Shown here: positions 8,038-13,682 of the stretch, in pieces
Layout of the letters: each line of letters starts with the position of its first letter
Position numbering within the stretch: the stretch's first letter is position 1
From: Myxococcales bacterium UBA1660
GTDB lineage: Bacteria; Myxococcota_A; Polyangia; Polyangiales; Houyiibacteriaceae
NCBI GenBank assembly: GCA_002320815.1
Contig: DCLA01000118.1
Location: forward strand, 63,720 to 127,719
DNA length: 64,000 nt
Direction: 5' to 3'
The notes under the pieces: model-generated
The model's input: only the letters and a program-made list of their open reading frames with translations
Databases searched by the model: none
What the model was told of the DNA's origin: nothing
Made by a program: the position numbers and the translations under genes

Positions 8038-9062
8038 CAGGCCACCTCTCTCGTCTTGGTGACGTGCAGGTCGACGCGGGCGCCCAGGGTCTCGACGACC
8101 GCTCGCGCCATCCGCTGGCCCGCCTCGTTGTAGTCGGGATCGAGCAGCACCCGGGCGCCGTCGGGGATGGCGTCGGCGTGAGCCTTCGACCACGTGCCCG
8201 AGTAGTAGGCGAAGCACGCGGGCTCGGACTCGAACGCGCCACCCCAGTTGGTCGCCCAGGCGAGCCAGCTCGGAGTGCCCTCGGTGATGACCACGCCAGC
8301 GTGGGCCACGTAGTCGCGGGTGAACTCGTCGCCCCGGAGGAGATCCACCCCGATCGCGTTCGCCATCGCGGTCCCCCGGACCTGGTAGCCCCGAGGCCCG
8401 AACTGCTTGGGGCAGTTCCCGGCCGCTCGGCCCGCCCGGGCGTGCAGGGTCACGATCTCGCCGCGGTGGTCCCGGAGCGGAATCACGACTCGGTGGCCGG
8501 TGCGCCGCCACCAGTCGCCCCACGGCGGCAAGGCCACGTCGTCGGGGAGGTAGCGAACCAGGTCGCCGACGCGCCGGGCGTCGATGTTGGGCCGGGGCTT
8601 CCCGGAGAGCTCGGCCAGCACCTCAAGGGGCACCGGCTTGCAGTGCTCCCAGAGATAGCGGACCTCGCCTCGGGGCGGCCGCTTGGCCTCGTCGCGGTGT
8701 TCGGTCGCCTTCATGTTCTCGATGCGCCTCCGAAGGGCTGCGAAGTCGATGGGGGCCGCCCCCGGGTCGACGTGAAGAGCAGGCAGGCGGGCCCGGCTGT
8801 CGCCGATGCGCCGTTCCGCGCTGCGAAGGGTTGCCCGCGCCTCGCGGGGCGGGAGTCCGGCCGCACCGGCGGCCTCGAGCAGCGCCGCCCGCACCTCGTC
8901 GCGACTGAGCTCGGAGGGCATGGCGTTGGAGAGCTCGAAGCAGCGGCAACCGGACCTATGCAGGGTCGTGTTGCGGCCGCCACGCCCGGCGACGTGGGCG
9001 GCTTCGACCTCCGCGTCGAACGCCCGGCGGACGTACCGTCGGTTGCGGTCCTCGGGGCTCAC
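8037..9062 (-). CDS. TOPRIM-domain phage primase-like protein
   Basis: 341 residues from the GTG at 9062, whose GTGA overlaps the stop of the upstream small gene; the longer frame to 9095 would overlap that gene further and is not needed. The C-terminal half has the TOPRIM signature: catalytic Glu in VVITEGTPSWLAWA and an Asp pair in RVLLDPDYNEAGQRMA. The middle resembles the primase core (HRVVIPLRDHRGEIVTLHAR, then the FGPRGYQVRG segment). The N-terminus is Arg-rich with a CRCFEL segment but no full zinc finger. It probably primes phage replication with the downstream helicase. Confidence 0.75.
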   Translation of the reverse strand: MSPEDRNRRYVRRAFDAEVEAAHVAGRGGRNTTLHRSGCRCFELSNAMPSELSRDEVRAALLEAAGAAGLPPREARATLRSAERRIGDSRARLPALHVDPGAAPIDFAALRRRIENMKATEHRDEAKRPPRGEVRYLWEHCKPVPLEVLAELSGKPRPNIDARRVGDLVRYLPDDVALPPWGDWWRRTGHRVVIPLRDHRGEIVTLHARAGRAAGNCPKQFGPRGYQVRGTAMANAIGVDLLRGDEFTRDYVAHAGVVITEGTPSWLAWATNWGGAFESEPACFAYYSGTWSKAHADAIPDGARVLLDPDYNEAGQRMARAVVETLGARVDLHVTKTREVA

Positions 9063-9235
9063 ACCGACACCTCGCCGATGCGGGCTCGGTACCACCGGAG
9101 CGTCTCGAAGTGCCGCTCGATCAACGCTGCCTCGCGGTGCATTCCGAGCTCGCGCAGCGTCCGCGCCGCGCGGGTGATGTCGAGCGCTTCGCCGCAGCGG
9201 GCTTGCAGAGCGGGGGAGAGAGGGCTAGTGTTCAT
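9059..9235 (-). CDS. Small hypothetical phage early protein, 58 aa
   Basis: The ATG at 9235 has a good ribosome site (GAGGAACGAACCC before it), so the longer frame to 9334 is not used. The protein (MNTSPLSPALQARCGEALDI ... RHFETLRWYRARIGEVSV) is a helical, basic 58-mer. Its stop overlaps the primase GTG start, so it is coupled to the primase. No family is recognised; a small replication accessory or host-takeover protein is possible. Confidence 0.6.
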   Translation of the reverse strand: MNTSPLSPALQARCGEALDITRAARTLRELGMHREAALIERHFETLRWYRARIGEVSV

Positions 9236-9308
9236 GGGTTCGTTCCTCGTGATGGGGGTTCGGATAGAAGGAACGCCTCGGGTCTGGTCGCCCGGGGCGT
9301 TCGGCGTT

Positions 9309-9551
9309 TCAGGCGGCAGCCTCCGCGAGGCCACGCGCGATCAGGTCGGCGGCAACGGGCGCGGAGACCATCACGGTCTCGCCCGGATAGACCTGGCGAC
9401 CGCCGCCGGCCGGGGCGGGGTGCGCGAGCACGGTCGACGCGAGGATCGTCACCTCGACGTCGCGGGGGCACTCCTCACGCTGAACCAGCGGGTGCGGGTT
9501 CTCGGGGTCGTGGAAGCACATCATCGGGGGGTGAAACTTGCGGTAGGGCAT
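9309..9551 (-). CDS. Small hypothetical phage protein, 80 aa
   Basis: Starts at the ATG at 9551 with AAAGGACTCCG just upstream as ribosome site. The sequence begins MPYRKFHPPMMCFHDPENPH and has a beta-like C-terminal half (VYPGETVMVSAPVAADLIAR). The His/Cys residues near the start (H8, C13, H15, H21) could bind a metal, but no zinc-ribbon spacing is met. It lies in the early operon between the primase-linked genes and Cro. Unknown function. Confidence 0.55.
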   Translation of the reverse strand: MPYRKFHPPMMCFHDPENPHPLVQREECPRDVEVTILASTVLAHPAPAGGGRQVYPGETVMVSAPVAADLIARGLAEAAA

Positions 9552-9568
9552 CGGAGTCCTTTCGCCGC

Positions 9569-9841
9569 TCAGGCGGCCTCGTCGGGGACAGGGGCGTCCC
9601 AAAGGCGATCGGGGATGGACCACGCCGGCCATCCGCGGCGGTGCTCCACCGCGCCGCGGGCCACGTAGGCGTCGATGGCTCGCCGCAGCCGCTCGCCCGG
9701 AACGAGGCGGCCGGCGATCAGCATCTCGACGGTGATCAGCCCCACGGGGCAGCCGGACCGCGTGAGCTGCTGTCGGAGCCCCTCCGCGTCCAGACCGTCG
9801 GCCTGCAGACATCGGGCGAGGAGTAGGTGCGCGCGGGTCAC
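9569..9841 (-). CDS. Hypothetical phage early protein, 90 aa
   Basis: The GTG at 9841 overlaps the stop of the Cro-like gene (GTGA), so I take this start rather than the longer Arg/Pro-rich extension to 10051. The 90 residues are helical (VTRAHLLLARCLQADGLDAE, then LRRAIDAYVARGAVEHRRGW) and end acidic. The arrangement of two helices around LITVEMLIAGRLVPGERLRR resembles a small HTH or dimer-forming protein, but I cannot name a family. Co-transcribed with Cro and the replication genes. Confidence 0.55.
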   Translation of the reverse strand: MTRAHLLLARCLQADGLDAEGLRQQLTRSGCPVGLITVEMLIAGRLVPGERLRRAIDAYVARGAVEHRRGWPAWSIPDRLWDAPVPDEAA

Positions 9842-10086
9842 GCGGCCTCCCCGGTGGGGATCTCGATGTGGTCGGGGACCGGGTCCCACTCCGCCACCCG
9901 GAGCGGGCCCTCGGGCCACGCCGCGCTGACTCGCTCGATACGAGAGGCGAGAGCCCTGCCGGGCTTGTGGCTTCCCCGAGCCATCATCGTGATGAACGAG
10001 GGAGAGCAGGAGAGGGCGGATCCGAGGCGGCGGACGGACCAGCCGGTCCATTCAACCCATTCGGCGAATCGGAGGTGGGAGGCCAT
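9838..10086 (-). CDS. Cro-like helix-turn-helix regulator
   Basis: 82 residues. The segment SVRRLGSALSCSPSFITMMA (about 17-36) followed by RALASRIERVSAAWPEGPLR is an XRE/Cro-type HTH. It is the first gene of the minus-strand early operon and is divergent from the CI-like repressor, with a 97-bp control region between them. That geometry is the classic lambda-type lysis/lysogeny switch. The stop overlaps the next gene's GTG. Confidence 0.68.
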   Translation of the reverse strand: MASHLRFAEWVEWTGWSVRRLGSALSCSPSFITMMARGSHKPGRALASRIERVSAAWPEGPLRVAEWDPVPDHIEIPTGEAA

Positions 10087-10092
10087 ATGTCC

Positions 10093-10122
10093 AGCCTAGC
10101 TCAGCTGGTCGCACTTGGCAAC
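10093..10122 (-). promoter_or_regulatory. Putative early promoter for the Cro-replication operon
   Basis: On the minus strand, TTGCCA (10122-10117) and TAGGCT (10098-10093) are spaced by 18 bases. The TAGGCT box ends only 7 bases before the cro-like ATG (10086). The -35 box lies inside the palindrome at 10110-10135, so a bound repressor would block it. Confidence 0.4.
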
Positions 10123-10135
10123 GATGCCCAGTGCG
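10110..10135. promoter_or_regulatory. 26-bp operator-like palindrome between cro and repressor
   Basis: CGCACTTGGCA at 10110-10120 and TGCCCAGTGCG at 10125-10135 are inverted repeats matching at 10 of 11 positions around ACGA. This is the size of a CI/Cro-type dimer site. A weaker inverted pair, CCAGC (10091-10095) and GCTGG (10104-10108), lies beside it. No second copy of the main palindrome is visible in the gap. Confidence 0.6.
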
Positions 10136-10172
10136 TCCTGAATCGCGCCTGGTCTCAAGGTCGGCGGTCAGC

Positions 10173-10178
10173 TACGCT
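10173..10178 (+). promoter_or_regulatory. -10-like TACGCT box just before the repressor start
   Basis: The box ends 5 bases before the repressor ATG at 10184 and there is no Shine-Dalgarno sequence, so the transcript would be leaderless, as is known for lambda cI from its maintenance promoter. Confidence 0.35.
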
Positions 10179-10183
10179 TCGGT

Positions 10184-10810
10184 ATGGACGACTCAGAGCA
10201 GGCCCGAGCCCACCGTACCCGCCGTTACCTTGAGCTCGTCGACGCGCTCGGCGAAGAACTCGGCGGCGGGTACGGATGGAAAGCCAAGGTCGCGCGGGTG
10301 CTGGGGATCAGTCGCAGCTACCTGTCCCGACTGATGAAGGGCAACCGCCAGGTGGGCAGTGATGCGATCACGCTGGCCATGTCTCGGCTCAAGCTGCAGC
10401 CCGGCTTCTTTGAGGCCGATTCCGGCGACTACCTCGATCAGCTGGGAACCCACCGTGCGTTGTGGGAGCCCAACGATCCCGAAGCTTTCAAGGCTCCCAA
10501 AGCCGGCGAGGGCCGATGGGTCGACACTCGTTACCCCAGCAAGCCCGAATGGGATGACGAGGAGCTGCTAGACGCTGCCTTGGCATTCCTCCGCGCCAAG
10601 GGGGAGGGGGCGAGCGACGAGCAGATCGGCAACGTGGCGCGCACCTTCATCCGCGTCTCGCTCGCCCATCCTCTGTACCGGGAACCCCATCGTATCCGGG
10701 AGCAGATCCGTTCAGAGGATGCCGGAGCCCGGGAGGAAGCGTTGAGGCGGGCGGAGTGGCTGGCTGGGTACGTAGCGAAGCGGGCGGGGTTGAAGGCAAC
10801 GGATATTTGA
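10184..10810 (+). CDS. CI-like phage repressor
   Basis: 208 residues. The N-terminal HTH spans about residues 33-58 (KVARVLGISRSYLSRLMKGN, then QVGSDAITLAMSRLKLQPGF). The C-terminal half is helical and charged and lacks the Ser-Lys protease motifs of LexA-like repressors, so induction would not be by RecA-stimulated self-cleavage; an antirepressor or other route is implied. It is divergent from the Cro-like gene and is the first plus-strand gene of the lysogeny arm leading to excisionase and integrase. Confidence 0.75.
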   Translation: MDDSEQARAHRTRRYLELVDALGEELGGGYGWKAKVARVLGISRSYLSRLMKGNRQVGSDAITLAMSRLKLQPGFFEADSGDYLDQLGTHRALWEPNDPEAFKAPKAGEGRWVDTRYPSKPEWDDEELLDAALAFLRAKGEGASDEQIGNVARTFIRVSLAHPLYREPHRIREQIRSEDAGAREEALRRAEWLAGYVAKRAGLKATDI

Positions 10811-10819
10811 GACTAAGTG

Positions 10820-10848
10820 TTGACAGGCGCTGCACGCACAGCTAGGTC
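10820..10848 (+). promoter_or_regulatory. Sigma70-type promoter for the phage cargo genes
   Basis: A perfect TTGACA at 10820-10825, a 17-base spacer and TAGGTC at 10843-10848. It lies 10 bases after the repressor stop and 45 bases before the next ATG. This would give the following genes lysogenic expression independent of the repressor promoter. Confidence 0.55.
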
Positions 10849-10852
10849 TGTG

Positions 10853-10879
10853 GTGTCCCATCGAGTCCTAACGGGACAC
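10853..10879 (+). promoter_or_regulatory. Inverted repeat in the leader of the cargo genes
   Basis: GTGTCCC (10853-10859) and GGGACAC (10873-10879) are a perfect 7-bp inverted repeat just downstream of the promoter and directly before the ribosome site AGGAG (10880s). It could be an operator or a leader hairpin that modulates translation. Confidence 0.4.
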
Positions 10880-10892
10880 AGGAGACCTCACC

Positions 10893-11618
10893 ATGACCGC
10901 CGAACGACCCCAAACGACCAACGACACCCTCGACACCGCCCCGGCCATCTTCGACCTCACCGACAATGGCCGCTGCGCCGAGGTGATGCGCGAGGCGATG
11001 GCCAACGTCATCGCCTCCGAGACCCCGGAGCCGGCCACCGCCACGACGACCACGACGGCGGCCATCACCGCCGACTGGTTCGCCGACGAGCTGACCTGGA
11101 TCTGCGAGAACATCGGCCACCCGACCGCGGAGCTCTTCCGCGAGTACATCGACGCCCGCGGCCACGACCTCGTCGCCGGCCACGTCGCCCTGCAGACGGT
11201 CGAGGACAGCGACATCGGCGACACCCTCGAGTGCATCCTCCGCTTCACCTGGAGCGCCCTCGAATCCGGCGGCCTCGACTCCGAATGCAGCGCCGTCCAG
11301 ACGCTCGCCATCTGCGAAGCGTTCCTCGCCCGGGAGGGCAACGAGGCGCTGCGCAACGTGATCGGCGACTACCACACGCGCGAGAGCGACCAGGGCGGCT
11401 CGGCCGCCGGGACCTTCGCCGGGCTCGTGCTCGGTGCCACCTGTGAGCGGATGACCTACCCCGGCGCGTGGCGCGAGCTGTGGGTCGTGAGCGTCGCCGA
11501 CCTGGTTCGCCAGCTCGCTTGGTTCCGGGCCTCCCACGTGGAAGGCCTCGACTTCACCGACGCCGTCGCCGACGTTTCCGCTCGCCTCTGCGCCGCGCTG
11601 AACGAGGTGACCCGATGA
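10893..11618 (+). CDS. Unrecognised phage cargo protein, 241 aa
   Basis: The ATG at 10893 follows AGGAGACCTCACC, a good ribosome site. The protein is acidic and helical with a Thr-run TATTTTTAAIT near residues 49-59, two Cys-bearing helices (WICENIGHPTAELFREYIDA; SECSAVQTLAICEAFLA) and a Gly-rich turn (SDQGGSAAGTFAGLVLGA). No signal peptide or membrane segment. It matches no family I can name. It sits between the repressor and excisionase, where lysogenic-conversion or anti-phage cargo genes often sit, and has its own TTGACA promoter. Role unknown. Confidence 0.6.
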   Translation: MTAERPQTTNDTLDTAPAIFDLTDNGRCAEVMREAMANVIASETPEPATATTTTTAAITADWFADELTWICENIGHPTAELFREYIDARGHDLVAGHVALQTVEDSDIGDTLECILRFTWSALESGGLDSECSAVQTLAICEAFLAREGNEALRNVIGDYHTRESDQGGSAAGTFAGLVLGATCERMTYPGAWRELWVVSVADLVRQLAWFRASHVEGLDFTDAVADVSARLCAALNEVTR

Positions 11619-11671
11619 CCGACCGTCGCCGTGCGGCGGAGTCCAGCCAACCCAACAACCAGAGAGGCATC

Positions 11672-12022
11672 ATGAAGACGACCAAGAACTACGAAGCCAC
11701 CGCCAAGAACCTCGCCCGCGAAGCCAACGTGGACTACTTCGAGAGCCGGGGCGGCACGATCAGCATGGACGGCGGGGAGGTCGCGCTCTTCGACAACCAC
11801 CCCATGGTCAACGAGCCGATGGAAGCTCGGATCCCCCTCATGACGGCGGCCGCGGAGGCCGCGGGCGGGACCGTGCTTGCCGTGGCCAGCTACCCCGAGT
11901 CCGGTCCGAGCGCCGGCTACACGGTGGTGGTCATCATCAGCGGCGCCGATTTCTCGCAGCTCTGCGATGGGTACCGAGACGACGTTCGTGGCCGCCCCCT
12001 ACCCGCTGGTAAGGCGTCATGA
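11672..12022 (+). CDS. Unrecognised phage protein, 116 aa
   Basis: I choose the ATG at 11672 because AGAGAGG lies a few bases upstream and the preceding 19 codons read as a basic linker; an alternative ATG at 11615 overlaps the previous stop. The protein starts MKTTKNYEATAKNLAREANV and alternates beta and helix, with a hydrophobic strand TVLAVASYPESG and YTVVVIISGADFSQLC. The pattern suggests a small alpha/beta fold. Its stop overlaps the excisionase-like ATG (ATGA), so it is in one operon with xis and int. Confidence 0.6.
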   Translation: MKTTKNYEATAKNLAREANVDYFESRGGTISMDGGEVALFDNHPMVNEPMEARIPLMTAAAEAAGGTVLAVASYPESGPSAGYTVVVIISGADFSQLCDGYRDDVRGRPLPAGKAS

Positions 12023-12309
12023 CCTACGACGCGAAGCTGACCGATTTGGCCACCCGGTTCGAGGTGGCCGCGCTGAAGAAGTTGACGGCGGCGGGCCTGC
12101 AGGAACTCGCCGCTCGCATCGAGGGCATCCGCGAGCCCATGCGGAGCATCGCTCAGGTGGCGAAGGAGCTCGGTGTCGGGCGGAAGGTCGTCACCGCCTT
12201 CATCAACTCCGGGGAGCTCCGCGCGTCGCGGGTGGGGCACCAGTGGCGGGTTCGCCGCGAGGACCTGGACGCCTTCATCAACGCGAACGCGAACCGGGAG
12301 GCGAGCTGA
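12019..12309 (+). CDS. Excisionase-like helix-turn-helix protein
   Basis: 96 residues. The second half is a MerR-type HTH_17/excisionase domain: RSIAQVAKELGVGRKVVTAF, INSGELRASRVGHQWRVRRE, DLDAFINANA. The first half is a helical extension (ALKKLTAAGLQELAARIEGI). It overlaps the gene before it (ATGA) and touches the integrase start (TGATG). In phages such a protein immediately before a tyrosine integrase normally acts as recombination directionality factor; some also serve as integrase regulators. Confidence 0.75.
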   Translation: MTYDAKLTDLATRFEVAALKKLTAAGLQELAARIEGIREPMRSIAQVAKELGVGRKVVTAFINSGELRASRVGHQWRVRREDLDAFINANANREAS

Positions 12310-13578
12310 TGGCCCGCCGGTACCCCGGAACCCGCAAGGTCGGCGACACCTGGTTCGCCTACATCAAGATCGACGGCCGCCAGTACGAGACGGCGGTCGA
12401 GGGCGGCCAGCGTGAGGCGACCCGTCTCCGCCGGCAGTGGGAGCGCGACCGCGACGCGGGGACGTTCGTCCCTCCGAAGCAGCGCCAGCGCGTCCAGCGG
12501 CTCACGGTCGCGATGTTCGTCGCCATGTGGCTCGATGGGCGCGCCGAGTCGCGCAACCCGCCCAAGAGCCTCCGCGACGAGCGCCAGCGCCTCGAGCAGC
12601 ACTTCGTTCCTGACCTCGGCGACATCGAGATCACCGACCTGACCGCCGACCAGGTGCGCGGGTGGATCCGGTCGCTCGACACTCGCCGGAGCGAGAGCAC
12701 CGGGAAGGCGCTCAGCGCGAACACCGTCTTCAACATCTACGCGGTGGCCGCCCAGTGCATGCGCGGCGCTGAGAAGCACCTCAGCCGGGAGCTCGGCCAC
12801 CACTGGCGGTCGCCCTTCCGGGACCTCGACTCGCGCGACGTCCCCAAGAAGGTGAAGCGTCCTCGCCCGCACTGGCGCCGCGACGAGGCGCGGGCCCTCT
12901 GCACCGACAACCGGATCGCGGCACACGATCAGATCTTCTACGTGGTGGCGTTCCACACCGGGGCCCGCGTCGACGAAATCGGAGCGCTCCGCTGGTCCGA
13001 CTTCGACTGGAAGGCCGAGCCCACGCCGCGGCTGACCATCTCGAAGCAGCTCAGCGGCACGTTGAAGGAAGACAAGGATGGCGTCGGCCTGCAGCGGGCG
13101 ATCCCCGTTCACCGCGACCTCGCCGCCGCCGTCGAGCGCTGGCGCCGCGAAGGGTTCCCTGCCCTCTATGGCCGGGCTCCTCGAGCGGACGACTACCTGA
13201 TCCCCTCCGCCGTCGACGCCCGGCGGGCACGGTCGCAGGAGACGACGCGGAGGCAGATCAAGCGGGACGCCCGCATGGTCGGCGCCCGGGTGCTGACCAC
13301 CCACTGCACTCGCTCGACGTTCATCACCCTGATCGTCGAGGACGCCCCCGAGTACGTCGACGCCGTCCAGGCGATGACCCACTCCGCGAAGCAGCGGGGG
13401 GCGTTCAGCGGGTACCTGCGGACCCTCTGGGCGACCCAGTGCAAGGCGATGGAGCGCTACGACCTGAAGCTCACCGAGTGGGCCGAGGTGGTGTCGATTC
13501 CCGTCGCTTCGAACGGTGGACCGGCTGGGGAACCCGCTGGACCGGCCGCCGGGCCGTCAGTTTCCCCCGCAAACGTAG
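12309..13578 (+). CDS. Tyrosine integrase with no in-frame stop before the terminator
   Basis: Site-specific recombinase. From ATG 12309: an arm-binding/AP2-like N-terminus (KVGDTWFAYIKIDGRQYETA), a SAM-like core-binding domain about residues 60-180, then the catalytic domain with Arg in HTGARVDEIGALRW, Lys in the following beta turn, TTHCTRSTFI (His-x-x-Arg), MTHSAK (third His) and Tyr in FSGYLRT near residue 375. The family usually ends 20-40 residues after that Tyr (near 13500-13560). Here the frame stays open across the intrinsic terminator and on to 15938, antisense to the next gene. A TAG at 13576-13578 lies one frame away, so I end the feature there. Either a small indel or att-site fusion removed the true stop. 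Confidence 0.8.
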
Positions 13579-13592
13579 GGGTCTCCGAGCGC

Positions 13593-13617
13593 GAGGGCGG
13601 GAGAGAGAGCCGCCCTC
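13593..13617. repeat. GC-rich hairpin before the terminator
   Basis: GAGGGCGG (13593-13600) and CCGCCCTC (13610-13617) form a perfect 8-bp stem. Together with the terminator that follows it gives two consecutive stem-loops at the prophage-host boundary. Confidence 0.45.
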
Positions 13618-13624
13618 ATGCGAG

Positions 13625-13658
13625 AAAGGCGCGCCCCAGCGGGCGCGCCTTTCGTTTT
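13625..13658. terminator. Intrinsic terminator at the prophage/host boundary
   Basis: AAAGGCGCGCCC (13625-13636) and GGGCGCGCCTTT (13641-13652) form a perfect 12-bp stem with a 4-base loop, followed by TTCGTTTT on the plus strand. The A-run on the left side means it may also act, more weakly, on minus-strand transcription from the L,D-transpeptidase gene that ends at 13683. Confidence 0.85.
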
Positions 13659-13682
13659 CCGTCGGGCCGCTTTCTGCGAGCG

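Noticed and set aside
8040..8523. N-terminal extension of the RepA-like helicase to 8523
   Set aside because: It overlaps the primase gene in another frame and is Arg/Pro-rich; ATG 8037 overlaps the primase stop.
13488..13510. tRNA T-arm-like GTGTCGATTCCCGTC near the integrase end as an attachment core
   Set aside because: Resembles a T-loop with one mismatch but no other tRNA arms fit. It lies in coding sequence in frame, and the other prophage end is outside the window.
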